Below, in pieces: positions 28,788 through 40,149 of a stretch of DNA of 64,000 nucleotides. Below the pieces are notes generated by a model, which saw only the letters and a program-made list of their open reading frames with translations, searched no databases and was not told the origin of the DNA. Positions within the stretch are counted from its first letter, which is position 1, and every line of letters begins with the position of its first letter. A program made the position numbers and the translations under genes. Source of the DNA: Closterium sp. Naga37s-1 (taxonomy: Eukaryota > Streptophyta > Zygnematophyceae > Desmidiales > Closteriaceae); NCBI GenBank assembly GCA_947471745.1, contig CANJKZ010000924.1:868001-932000 (forward strand). Direction: 5' to 3'.

Positions 28788-31700
28788 GCAGCTGCGGAGA
28801 TACTCGGTGAGGACGGGGTGACTTTCAATTCTATCCAGGGGCACCTAGTTGTCCTCGGTGGGCGTGCGGTCTCTCTAGCGAATCAGGAACTCGATTCTGC
28901 GGGCTCCACGTGTATCGCGAACTCGGTGGCTCAGGATTTTCTCGGGTGTGATGATCGGCTCCGTGGGCGGTCGTGTCATGCTGGCTGGGCGGTTGCGAGG
29001 CAGTTGACTAGTATGGGACGTATGGGCGGAGTAAGCTGACGTGAAATGACGGGCTGACATACCAGTCAGCAGGGAGGAGGAGGTGGGCGGTGACGGGTGT
29101 TATCATGTGGCTGATGCGAAATGGCCCGCTATATCGTGGGCGGAGCTTCGGAGTGAAAGGCAGGCGAAGCTTTTGAGTATCGAGAAGAACGAGGTCGTCG
29201 GGTTGATTTTTTTATAGCGTCTGCTGCTCGGGTCTGTGCTGCATGTAAAATTTATGCGAACTTTTGCGCGCGTGGCACTGGGTTGTCGGGATTCGGGGTC
29301 ATGGGCACTGTTGGGTTCTGTCCGTAGTTGAGGTAAAATGGTGGTTGTTGCGTCGTGGCTGACGTGGAGTTGTTGTATGCGAATTCGATGAGTGACAGCT
29401 GCTGTTGCCATGTTGCCGGGTCGTCGCACGTGGCTGCATGGTCTGGTTGGTCCGTTCTGTCTGTCTGCCAGTTTCGGGATGGTATGATGAGCTGAACTGT
29501 AGTCGCGTGCGGAACTGCTGCCACAGGTTCCTCCAAAAGTTGCTGGTAAATTTCGTGTCGCGTCGCTGATGATTGCTGCTGGTATCCCGAGCAGTCGAAC
29601 GACGGTGGAGATGAAGATTCGGACTGTTTCTTTGGCTGTGATTGACTTTTTGCAGGCTGCAAAATGTGCCGTCTTTTGTCAGCCAATCGACGACGACCAG
29701 GATCGCTCGTTCCCACCAGCTCCGGCCGGTAACCCCGTGACGAAGTCCATCGTCACCTGCTGCCAAGCGCGCTCTGGGGGTGGTATCGGCTGCAACTGTC
29801 CCGCCGGTCGCTGACGTGACGATTCATGAGTTGGCAGGTGGGACACGATGCCACGTGTCGGTGTACGTCGGTCAGCATCTCGGGCCAGTAGTAATATCGA
29901 TGCAGCTGCTGCTGTGTTTTCTCTACTCCGAAATGCCCTGAGGTAACTCCATCGTGTGCCTCCTGTAGCAGTAACTCCCGCAGTAACGTGTAGCCCGGTA
30001 CCCAGATGCGATCGGTGCCGGCTTTTACGTAGTAAACCCATTTTGCTGCTGCGAACTGTTGCGTGTTTAATGTCGCTTGCGTCTATAACTACTTCGAAGG
30101 GGCGGTGTGGGTCGGCGATGCGCAGTACGGGCGGTTAGCAGAGAACAATTTTCAGGGCAGAGAAGTCAGCATGCTCTTTCTCCCCCCCACGTAAAAGCGA
30201 CCCCTTTCCGTAGCAGATCCGTCAGTGGGGCAGTGAACTGTGCCATGTCGGGGACGAACCGATGCACATAATTAACGAACCCTCAAGAACTCTGCAGCTC
30301 CGTGATGTTTGTCGGGGGGTGCCACTCTTTCACCGTGTCTAACTTTTTTCGGGTCGACCTCCACTCCAGCCTCCGAAATAACGTGCCCAAAAAAATCTAA
30401 TCGATTCTGAAATCACACAATTTCGACCCCTTTATCAGTAGACGGTTTTCGTCTAAAATCCTAAATACTGCTTCCAGATCGTCTAAGTGCTGCTGCTTGT
30501 CGCGACTGTAGACCAGGATGTCGTCGATGTAAACTATCACGCATTTATTGAAAAGTGGCCTAAACGTTGCGGGTGCGTTGGTCAGCCCGAATGGCATTAC
30601 GGTGTACTCGAATGACCCGCATCTAGTCTTAAAAGCTGTCTTGGCGCAGTCCGATGGTTCGACTCTAATCTGGTGGTAACCTCCCCGCAGGTCGATTTTC
30701 GAGAACACCCGTGCTGTTCCTAGTTGATCAATCAGTTCGTTGGCGCGGGGGATGGGGTATCGCGACCTGACTGCAACCCTGTTCAGTGCGCGGTAGTCGA
30801 TACACATGCGAAACCCTCCGTCTTTCTTCGGTGTGAACAGTATCGGTGCAGCGAACGGGGACGAACACGGTCGGATGATTTGTTTCTCCAACAGGTAATC
30901 TAGCTGCTTTCTCAGTTCGTCAAGTTCGGGCTGTGTCAGTCTGAACTGGCGTTGTACGGTTGGCTGTGCCCCCGGTTCTAATTCTATTCAGTGGTCGTGT
31001 GCTCGCTGAGGTGGCAGTCCCTCCAGTAAATCATCTGGAAAAATCCCGGGTGCCGTTTCAGTAGTTCCTGTAGTTCGGGCGGTAAGGCTGCCAGTAGTTT
31101 CTGAAAATCACTCGGCTGCTCTGCTTCTCCTACTACCGTGATGTCCACTGCGTACACGTCAGCTCCAGTGGCGACAGCCCGTTTCATCGTGATGGCGTTG
31201 ACGCGTAGACCGTTGAATGCTCAGGCGGCTGCCAGCGAGGTAGTTCAACCCAGTTACCACCACTTCGCACAGTGCAGCTACCTGTTGTCCAGACAACTTG
31301 CGGGTTGTAGCGTCGCAGCCAATCACGTCCCAGTAAAATATCGTGCCCATCCAGTGTCGTCGCGAGCATTTCCTGTGTAAAACCGAAGTTCCCCCCGCAG
31401 CGAACCTTCACCCTCTCCACTTTCTCCTGTATAGCCAGCGGCGGGCCGTCAACTAAGCGTGCATCAATCTCCGGAAAACAGCGGCTAAGTGGCACTTGCA
31501 GTTTTCGTGCCGTTGCGGTAGTAACTAAGCTGTGACTTGCTCTTCCGTCAATAAAAATCTTCACTGCTACCCCCTGTATTTTCCCGTGAATCAGTATTAG
31601 GCAATCTGTCGCTGTACCCTCCTTATTCAGCCGAGCCCAATCGACTGCGTGAATCGGTACTATGATTGGGTGAGGGTCAGTGAGGTCGGGCGAGCAGTGA

Positions 31701-31818
31701 GTCTCGTCAGTAGTGGGCCTGTACTCTACTGACTGTTGGCGTTTGCCTACCTCCCAGACTCCCTCCCCTGCTCTGCTCCGCGGCGCCTTAGCTCCTCTGG
31801 GCATTCGCTCTTGCGGTA
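28788..31818 (-). pseudogene. Gypsy D pol (protease, RT, RNase H, integrase, chromodomain), broken
   Basis: In minus-strand order: a gag tail and retropepsin-like region at 31184-31804, where the usual DSG/DTG site reads FIDGRASHS. RT is at 30397-30891 (CIDYRALN, KIDLRGGYHQI, MPFGLTNAPATF, VYIDDILVYS), with a few residues missing between NAPATF and VYIDD. Frameshifted RNase H remnants lie near 30170-30340. Integrase is at about 29250-30040 (MDFVTGLP, then HPETGRQTERTNQ). A C-terminal chromodomain is at about 28788-28948 (ILSHRVR, IEFLIR, VPLDRI). Two conserved Trp codons of the chromodomain read TAG (28875-28877 and 28845-28847). Many frameshifts make it non-functional. Confidence 0.88.
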
Positions 31819-31823
31819 GCCCG

Positions 31824-31955
31824 TGTCACAATAACGAACGAGAATGAAATGAACTAGCAGCATGTAGGAGTACAAGTAGCTAACCCTAATTGGGTTGTAC
31901 CCCACATGGGCTACCCCACTACAGCCTACAGAACATGCAGCATATAAGTTTGACA
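31824..31955 (-). repeat. 3' LTR of A2 (132 bp)
   Basis: On the minus strand it begins TGTCAAACTTATATG and ends TTATTGTGACA. It contains the block shared with the A1 LTR. The PPT is at 31956-31964. Confidence 0.93.
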
Positions 31956-31964
31956 CACCCCCAT
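31956..31964 (-). other. Polypurine tract of A2
   Basis: Minus strand ATGGGGGTG, the same as in A1 and the TRIM-like element. Confidence 0.8.
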
Positions 31965-32183
31965 AGGCAAAGTGGGGGAGAACAAGAGGTCACAAGACCA
32001 GTCAAGAAAAGCAAAGCAAGCTCAGGGTGGATCACGAAGTCACCACACACTCTGAGCACAAGCAATGGCCACAAGGCCATTTCACATGCAGAGTTATATA
32101 ATGCAGAACAAGCAGTACCGTGATCAAAACCTAGCAAGTGTAAGCATGCAGGTATAATGATATAGATCACAGTACAAGCAAAG

Positions 32184-35100
32184 TCAAGAAGTGAGCAAGT
32201 GAGGCCAAGTAGGCACAAGGCCTAGAACAGTACAGAAACGCTGATGATCACAAGGCTGAAGTGCCTTGGTGAAGATATCAGCAGTGTTGGCCCGAGAGGG
32301 TAAACAAGACAAAGCTGACCACGCTGCTACAAGTCACGAGCAAGGAAGTAGAGCAGAGAGATGTGCTTCGTCCTGTGCTCCAGTCTGTGCTCCTGACACA
32401 AGGCAATCATGGCCTTGTTGTCGACGTACAGAACTGGAGGAGAACGAGGCGGCTCTCCCAAGTCTGTCAGCAGGCAGGTGAGCCAGCGTAACTCCTGTGC
32501 AGCCATGGCCCCTGCATAGATCTCAGCCTCACAACTGGAGCTGAGAACAGAAGACGAGCGGGTAGACCGCCAAGAAACAGAGCTGGAGCCAAGGCTGAAA
32601 GTGTAACCCTGTGACGACCGCTGCGTAGCCAAGTCGTCAACCCAAGAGGCGTCTGCGTGTCCAGTGAGGACAACTGGACCCCGTCCTCCAAGCACGAGCC
32701 CCATGCCCGACGTACTGCACAAGTAGCGCATCACCCTCTTAGCGGCCTTCCAGTGCTCTGGTAGGTGTCTCCCGGGCGCAACGTAGCGTGCCAGGATGCT
32801 AAGAGGGTAAGCAAGGTCAGGTCGAGTGCAGGTCATCAGGTACATGAGGCAGCCCACAAGCTCTGGATACGGGCAACTCGGCTCTACGGACTTCTCCGAA
32901 GGTGGAGCTGAGAGCGAGTGACTGGTAGGCAGAGGAGTGGACTGTGGCGAGGAGTACTGGAAGTCGAAGCGCTGAAGGACCTGCTGCATCATGTGTGACT
33001 GAGTCAAGGTAATGGTGCGCCGTGCTCTGTCCCGGGTGATCTGCAAGCCAAGATAGCTGCGCAGCTCACCCAGGTCTGTGCACGTGTGTCTCTTCTGCAG
33101 CTCCGACTTCACTAGGGCCAGTCCCTCAGTGTCAGCAGTGGCAAAGACCAAGTCGTCGACGTACACGAGGATGTAGAACGGCGGCAGCGAAGTGTCGGTG
33201 CGTAGAAACAGCGACGGGTCAGCAGTCGAAGGAGCAAACCCAAGAGCCGCAAGCGTCGTCCTCAGTGTGTCGTGCCACTCGCGAGGCGCCTGGCGGAGAC
33301 CGTAGACTGGCCGCCGGAGGCTCCACTGGGTACCTGCAGGAAACGACCCAGTGAAGCCAGGTGGGCGGCGCAGCCAGATCTCCTCGTGCAGGCTGCCCTG
33401 TAAGAAAGCTGTGCTGAAGTCAAGAGAGTGAAGCTTGTAGTCACGCTGAGCGGCGACGTGCAGCAGCACCCGAAGAGTGGTCATCTTCGGGGTAGGGGAG
33501 AAGGTCTGGAAGAAGTCAACTCCCTGTCGCTGACTGAAGCCTCGTGCAACGTAACGCGCCTTGAAGACAGGCGGAGAACCCGGCGGCCGCTTCACCCTGA
33601 AAATCCACATGCCACTGACGATGTTCGCCCCAGGTGGGGGAACCTCGTCGACGTAAGTGCCTGTGGACTTCCAGGATGCCATCTCTGCGTCCATGGCTGT
33701 CTGCCACTGAGAGGAGTAGGGACCCTCAATCGCCTCTGCGTAAGAGCGCGGGGTCGGGATGTCTGGTGCATCCGGGTCTCCCTCAGGTGCAATCAGCATG
33801 GACACGAGATGAGGTACAGCAGCTGCAAAACACTCAAAGTCCTCCTGCCTGTCCTCCAGGAAGTCCGTGCCAAGAGCACACTCACCCCCGACGGACGGAG
33901 GACAGACAGACTCAGACTCAGCAACAAGACTAGCGGCGTAGTCGAGGCGACAGGCGGCAGCAAAGTCAACAAGCTCAGCAACTAGGGCAGACGCAGCAGT
34001 GGACTCAAACGAAGGGTCAGTGACAACAGTGGCTAGAAGACGTGCGACAGTAGGACTGGCAGCACGAGCAAGGTCTGACGGCGGGTCAGGAACGTCAGGA
34101 AGAGAGGACGCAGGAGGAGACGGCAGAGGGACACGCTGTGGACCAGAGGAAGGACGAAGTGCCATCTGGTGCGTGCCGGGGACAGGAGGCGGACGATGAC
34201 GCGGAACACGACGACCAGTGCGAACAGCGCAAACAGGCGACGCAGGACGAGACGCAGGCTCACGACACTCCGTAGGACCTCCAGGCTGCTCAGTGTAGGG
34301 AGAAGGAGCAGGCAGTGGGGAGGCTGGCTGTAACTGCGGCTGCGACTGGTCAGGCGGTGGACACAGGAAGGGAGGAGTAAGACCAGTGGAAGGCGGGAGA
34401 CCAAGAACCTGCTGAAGCAGTGGAACGAAGTACGGTCGCAGCCGAACAGTGCCTCCAGAACCAGCACCGACAGCACCAGCACCCCCAGGGCCAGCACCTC
34501 CAGCTCCTGGGTCTCCAGCTCCAACGCCAGCAGTACCACCATCTCCAGCTCCAGCGTCTCCAGCGCCAACGCCTGCAGCACCTCCAGCAGCTCCAGCTCC
34601 AGCTCCTCCAACTCCAACGCCTACAGCACCTCCAGCTCCAGCAGCTCCAGTACCTCCTGTACGAGCACCGCCGGGACCAGCGGCTCCAGCACCTCCAGCA
34701 GCTCCAGCTCCAGCACCTCCAGCTCCAACACCTGCAGCACCTCCAGCTCCAGCAGCTCCAGTACCTCCTGTACGAGCACCTCCGGGACCAGCGGCTCCAG
34801 CACCTCCAGCAGCTCCAGCTCCAGCAGCTCCAGTACCTCCAGCTCCATGGTCTCCAGCGGCAGGCCCCCCATCTCCAGCAGCTCCACTCCGACGGCTCCA
34901 GCGCCAAGCAAACCACTCGCGCAGCTGCGGTGGAGAGAGAGGCTCCCGGCGGGACGAGGCACCTGTAGGTCCTCCAGGCTCAGCACTCCCAGGCTCAGCA
35001 CCCCCAGGCTCAGCACCCCCAGGCTCCGCACGCTCAGGCTAAGCACCCCCAGGCTCCGCACCCTCAGACTCAGCAACCCCAGGCTCAGCACCCCCAGGCT

Positions 35101-38100
35101 CCGCACGCTCAGGCTCAGCACCCCCAGGCTCCGCACGCTCAGGCTTAGCACCCCCAGACGCAGCACCCCTAGCAGCACCACCTCCAGCAGCACCAGAGTC
35201 TACAGCAACCTCGACACGCTCGACAGGGTCTACCTGAGACACACCTGAGGTAGCAGGACCCTGAGGGGGGAGGGGGTCTACCGGAGGAGGACCTGGTGCG
35301 AGGAAGAGCGGCGGGGGGGGGGGAGAGGAGCAGTGCGGTAGGGGAAGAGACGGTATAAGGGAACCGACTCGTCAAACGTGACGTCCTGAGAGGGCAGGAC
35401 ACGGCGCGAGGTGGGGTGGTAAAACTGCCAGCCAGGCGCGTCACGGGGAAAGCCAAGGAAGACGCAGGGAATCGCGCGGGAGGAGAGCTTGTCCGCGGAC
35501 GTATCGCGGACAAAGGCACGGGAGCCCCAGACCCGGAACACCGACGCATCGCCAACCTTCCCCGTCCAACGCAGTGTAGGCGAGGTCTCCGGCAAGGAGA
35601 CACGGGGCCAGAGGTTGAGCTGATGCGCAGCTTACCGGACCGCAAACGGCCACAGAAAATGGGGGGCAGCCGCATGGATCATGGAGGTACGAGCGACCTC
35701 CATGACTAAGCCAATGCGGCGCTCAGCAACCCCATTCTGCTGCGGAGAGGCTGGAAGCGTGAACGACTGGCGAATGCCCTCCCCACGACAAAAGTCCCGC
35801 AAGAGGTCGGAGGCGAACTCACCACCTCTGTCAGAGTGCAAACGAAGTACAGGAAGGTCCGCGTGGAACCGCCCGCGGAGCTGGAGACGGACAGCGCGGA
35901 TCCAAGGGATCAAAACATCAGGGACCTCCCCCTTGCTGCGCAAGGGGAAGATCGTGGTGTAACGTGAGTAGTCGTCAACAACCAGCAGAAAGTAGCGCTC
36001 GCGGCCCTGTCCACGGACGCGGGCTGGGCCCCACACGTCCATGTGGAGAGTCTGCTGGGGAGCAGTCGTCGGGGGAAACGAGGAGGAGTGAGGAGCGGCG
36101 CGCTGCCGCCCCTCAACACAGGGAAGGCAGGGAGGAGCAGGCGAGGGTGGGAGGGGAGGTAGAGACCTGGGGAGACCAGAGACAAGGACACGGGAGTGCA
36201 TGCCACGGAGGCGCTGCACGGAGGGGTGACCAAGGCGGTGGTGCCAAAGGAGCGTCCGGTGTGACAGGGCGCGACACGAGCAGGGGGCCGCTAGCTGACC
36301 TGATGCAGACGCAGACGCAGCTACCTGAGGAGGCTCAGTAGTCAGTGTGTACAGACTCGACCCAGGCCGACGGGTGAACGTGGCCAGGTGCCGGCCAGTC
36401 CGGGAGCACGTACAGATCGCCACACGCTGTCCTCCAGGGGTGAAGGTGTCAACCCATTCATCCTGAAGGACGGCGTTGCTCACCAAGTTCGTAGAGAACG
36501 AGGGGAGGTGAAGACCTGACAGTGAGCCAGACGGAACCGCCGGACACGGGAGAACAGTGGAGGAACATGCAAGGAGTGGGCCCCCAGAGGGGTCAGCCAG
36601 AGACACTGCAACAGGTGCAGGGAGTGGTGTGACTTTGGTACTGTCGCGAATGAAACAGCGGGAAGTACCTGAGTCAAGCGTGAAGGTGTGCAAGGCCGCA
36701 GCAGGTGCAGTACCAGAGAGAGCAGACTCACCAGCACCTAGAGTAGCAGCACTAGCACCTAGAGCAGCGCCCTCTATACCTGGGTCGGGCGGCATACACA
36801 GGTAACAGTCACCCTCAGCACTAACAGTCAATGCATACATGGCAGCAAGGATAGCATCATAATCAAGAGCAAAGATATCCACACCCTGCCTAAGCAGCTC
36901 TGCCCAGCGGGGGAGCTCAGTCGCGTTGGGAAACTCTGCATGAAAGGCGTCGTCAAGACGGGAGAAGCAGCGGTGCTGGGTGTGAAACTTCCCGCATGTC
37001 TGACCAGAGCGGTCACCTGTGCGAATGACATACGGGCAGCGACCACTACCCCCAGACGCCCCACGCTGAGTAAACCACTCACGAAGCTCCTGGGGCGAAG
37101 GGGTCTCACGCTGACGCTGCTGCTGCTGCCTCTGGCCACCGCCAAAGCCTCCCCTCTGACTGGTACCACCCCGGCCGCCACCACTACCGCCGCCCCCACT
37201 CCCACCGCCGCCACCACTACCGCCGCCACCACTCCCACTGCCGCCACCACCGCCGCCACCTACGCCTCCACCCCCACCACCACTCCCTCCGCCACCACCG
37301 CCACCTCCACCGCCTCCACCGCCCCCACCACCACCTCCACCGCTGCCACCCCCACCGCCCCTGCCTCCCCTGCCCTTGCCGCTGCGGCGCCTCCCACTAG
37401 GGGCAGACGTAGCTCCTACCTCCTCAGCACGAAGGTAGTCAACAGCTGCAGCAGAGGCGACTGAGGGGACAAGGAGGGAGGGCGAACACAGCAAAGAAGG
37501 GAGTGCGAGGAGTGCCACGAGAAGCGCCTACAGCGACTATGCTAGTCTCAGCTGCTAGGAGGTGCTTCTCGAGCAGGTCGACAGTGAGGTCTGTGGGGTC
37601 AAGGACGAGAAGGAGGTCCCTGACTGCGCTAAGAGAGTCAGGGAGACGGGTGACTATGAAGTAGAGAGTGATGTACATGGGAGGAGGGTTCTTGGCGAGG
37701 AACTCGGTGGGAAGCGCAGCGCGGTAGTGAGTGTCACTAGTGCGAAAGTAAGTGACGAGGTCGGCTACTGTGGCAAAGGCGGACACCTCGGGGAACAGGT
37801 AGGGGAGAAGAAGGCGGCCTAGAGCAGCAGTGGCCGGGGAGGAGTAACGAGCGACTACAGCGTCGTACAGGGCTTTAGCAGTCTTGTGCTGGCCAAAGTG
37901 AGCGCGTTCGGCTAACGGCAGGTGGTTGCGAACGGCTAGGCGAGCAGCAGCGTCACGGGTAAGCCACTGTGAGTGAGTTGCACTGTCAGCTGTGGCGGCA
38001 GGGGCGAGGGAGACTCCAGACGTGAGGTCAAACAGCGAAACACCGTCCCTAGAGTCGCTCAGTAAGTACAGCTGTAAGTCGTCGAGCCACGCATCGAACT

Positions 38101-38149
38101 CTATCGGGCGGTCCTCCAGATCGAAGGTGAGGACGCTGAGAGTAGCCAT
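32184..38149 (-). pseudogene. A2 gag-pol polyprotein, broken
   Basis: Homologous to the intact A1 protein from start (MATLSVLTFD, ATG at 38149) to end (stop 32184-32186). Gag comes first, then a Gly tract and zinc motif CX13CX3HX4C (CPYVIRTGDRSGQTC then GKFHTQHRC, near 36970-37045). Protease LDSGTS lies near 36670. Integrase has HMDVWGP, HSDRGGEF and QNGVAERR. The linker, RT with YVDD near 33160 and RNase H follow. Breaks: a gag frameshift near 37480, a Tyr codon read as TAA at 35632-35634, a frame change at a G/C homopolymer near 35310-35323, TAG at 32327-32329 where A1 has Gln, and a frameshift just after it. The frame is open for 195 codons above the ATG, but that part is Arg/Ala/Pro leader sequence. 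Confidence 0.92.
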
Positions 38150-38832
38150 AGCGGGCAGAGCAGTCGGGCACGCTAGCAGCAGGGAAGCACGCAGGCAGGG
38201 CAAGGCAGGGCGGCGGCCAGCAAGACTGCACGCGGGCAGGGCAGGGCGGCGCGGCGGCGAGCGGCGCTCAGGCAGGGCGGCGCGGCGGCTAGCGGCGCGC
38301 GGGCAGGGTAGGGCGGCGCGGCGGCGAGCGGCGCGCGAGCAGGGCAGGGCGCGCGGCGGCGAGCAGCGCGCGGGCAGGGCAGGGCGCGCGGCGGCGAGCT
38401 GCGCGCGGGCAAGGCAGGGCGCGCGGCGGCGAGCTCGGTGCGGGCAGGGCAGGGCGCGCGGCGCGCGGGCAGGGCGACGCTGCGCGGCGGCGAGCGGCGC
38501 GCGGGTAGGGCAGGGCGCGCGGCGGCGAGCAGCGCGCGGGCAGGGCAGGGCGCGAGGCGGCATGCGGCGCGCGGGCAGGGCGACGCGGCGCGGCGGCGAG
38601 CGGCGCGCGGGTAGGGCAGGGCCCGCGACGGCGAGTAGCGCGCGGGCAGGGCGGTGCGGCGGCGAGTGGCGCGCGGGCAGGGCAGGGCGCGCGGCGGCGA
38701 GCAGCGCGCGGGCAGGGCAGGGCAGGGCGTGCACGGGCAGCGCGACGCAGGGCAGGGCAGGGCAGCGCGGCGCTAACTGGGCGGCGCGATTCGGTGGGCC
38801 CCTACAAAAAAATAGATCCTAGGCTAGGACCT
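38150..38832 (-). other. GC-rich leader of A2
   Basis: No gene. It is made of tandem blocks such as GCGCGCGGGCAGGGC and GGCGGCGAGC, each repeated many times. Similar in character, not in sequence, to the leaders of A1 and A4. Confidence 0.75.
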
Positions 38833-38844
38833 GCTCTGTAACCA
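38833..38844 (-). other. Primer-binding site of A2
   Basis: On the minus strand TGGTTACAGAGC abuts the 5' LTR. It differs from TGGTATCAGAGC by a TA/AT swap. Confidence 0.75.
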
Positions 38845-38976
38845 TGTCAGAATAACGAACGAGAATGAAATCAACTAGCAGCATGCAGGAGTACAAGTAG
38901 CTAACCCTAATTGGGTTGTACCCCATATGGGCTACATCACTACAGCCTACACAACATGCAGCATATAAGTTTGACA
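38845..38976 (-). repeat. 5' LTR of A2 (132 bp)
   Basis: Pairs with 31824-31955, with TG...CA ends on the minus strand. Followed on the plus side by the target duplication GCCCG. Confidence 0.93.
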
Positions 38977-38981
38977 GCCCG

Positions 38982-39615
38982 GCCTGTTGCAAGCGAAGCA
39001 GCGCCCCTTGAATGGCGCAGCAGCTGCGTTCGTCGCAACGGCATGTACATTGGCGTGCTCGATCGGTCCCCGAGGACGATGTCCGTAATAAGACCCCGGT
39101 CTCGGACGTCGTAAAATATCGATCTTCTCGGCGAGCGCTAAAATTTCGTTTAAGTTAGTAATTCCGCGAAGCAGAATTTCGTGCGAGATGTCCGGCTTCA
39201 GTCCGCCGACGTAACGATCCACTCGCTCCGCCTCGTGCATATAGCCGACTTGCTCACACAGCGCGAGAAAACCGCTGGTGTAATCTTGATCCGACCCAAG
39301 CTGCCGCCAAGTACGCAGCTCCAGGTGACGGCTGGACCCGCGGGCCCTTCCTCTTGCGACAGTGGCTCGTAGGCGCGCGGCGACGTCACGCCGACTCGCC
39401 ACCAGTCCATGGCCGGGCCCCGCAGCAGTGACACGGCATACCGGATCTTCGCTGCATCCGACGTGACGCAGTTCGTGTAAAAAAACACATTCATCGTGAA
39501 AACCCACGATTGAACCGTCGGACATCCACGCAATTTCGAGCGTTTTTTCTTCGAGTTGGCGCACAAGTTCGTCGAAGCGCTCTTGCATCAACGTCGCAAG
39601 TTTGAACGTAGCCAT
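38982..39615 (-). pseudogene. Gypsy D gag, broken and split by A2
   Basis: The start is likely the ATG at 39615 (MATFKLATLMQERFDELVRQ). Retrotransposon gag motifs are visible in two frames: VSLLRGPAMDWW and DYTSGFLALCEQV, then VDRYVGGLKPDI and NLNEILALAEKIDIL, so at least two frameshifts are present. The zinc knuckle is cut by A2: CFACNRPG lies right of the insertion, and the rest (YRKSEC) lies on the far side at about 31800-31818. Read across the target duplication the knuckle has Tyr where His is expected. Confidence 0.85.
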
Positions 39616-39780
39616 GGCGGGGGTGTCGGGCGAGCTCAGCGAGAGCCTTTGTCGTGGCTGAGTGTGCTTACGAGAGAGCACACGGGCAGCGATGCTTGTT
39701 CGCTGAGAGACGTCTATCCCCTCCAAAAATGGAGATAGTGGGGAAGCGAAGGTGTGGGCTCGGTCCGAGTAGAGATCGTA

Positions 39781-39794
39781 GGCTCTGAATACCA
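39781..39794 (-). other. Primer-binding site of gypsy D
   Basis: Minus strand TGGTATTCAGAGCC, the initiator-Met site with one extra T, two bases inside the 5' LTR. Confidence 0.75.
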
Positions 39795-39796
39795 AG

Positions 39797-40149
39797 TGTT
39801 ACGAGTGCAATTGAGCGAGCGAGTGAAAATTGCACTATCGAAGCAAAACAGTACATTGAGCGAAGAAATGAGCGAAGATTATATAGCGAAGCTAGCGTGG
39901 TAACGGTAATGCAAGAAATTGGGGTGCGCTACGGGCCTAGCGCCGAGGTTAGGAAATGTCGAGGCGGAGATCCGGAGCGCGGGTTACCAACCGAACCGTA
40001 AGGTTGGGTCGCGTTGTGAACAGTGGCGGGAACAGTGGTCAAGGCGAGTATCGCGAGTGGTAACGGTGCACTGTTGGGATATGTTGGCAGGAACAGTCGT
40101 GAACGCGGTAAGCAGGGGCGCAAAGTACGGAAAAGGATTTTTCCTTACA
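39797..40149 (-). repeat. 5' LTR of gypsy D (353 bp)
   Basis: Matches 28377-28730 with about 8 percent difference by eye. On the minus strand it begins TGTAAGGAAAAATCC and ends CGTAACA. Confidence 0.92.

Larger units (their letters stand above)
31824..38976 (-). mobile_element. Copia element A2, nested in gypsy D
   Basis: Full-length 7.15-kb A-type copia on the minus strand with 132-bp LTRs that differ at about 7 positions. It is flanked by the exact 5-bp duplication GCCCG (31819-31823 and 38977-38981). The target lies inside the gag zinc knuckle of gypsy D. It is closely related to A3 and more distantly to A1. The polyprotein is broken. Confidence 0.95.
28377..40149 (-). mobile_element. Ty3/gypsy element D with chromodomain, decayed, interrupted by A2
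   Basis: Minus-strand element: 5' LTR (39797-40149), PBS, gag, then copia A2 inserted into the gag knuckle, then protease, RT, RNase H remnant, integrase, chromodomain, PPT and 3' LTR (28377-28730). RT before integrase defines Ty3/gypsy, and the chromodomain places it with chromoviruses. Flanks GTAAC (28372-28376) and ATAAC (40150-40154) fit a 5-bp target duplication with one change. The LTRs differ at roughly 30 of 353 positions by eye, so it is older than A1 and A2. Confidence 0.92.

Noticed and set aside
28770..29039. Plus-strand 89-codon frame beside the gypsy LTR
   Set aside because: It is antisense to the chromodomain and integrase C-terminus of gypsy D.
38153..38734. N-terminal extension of A2 gag (195 codons above the ATG)
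   Set aside because: The stretch is leader repeat sequence and is absent from A1, where an in-frame TAG lies just before the gag ATG.
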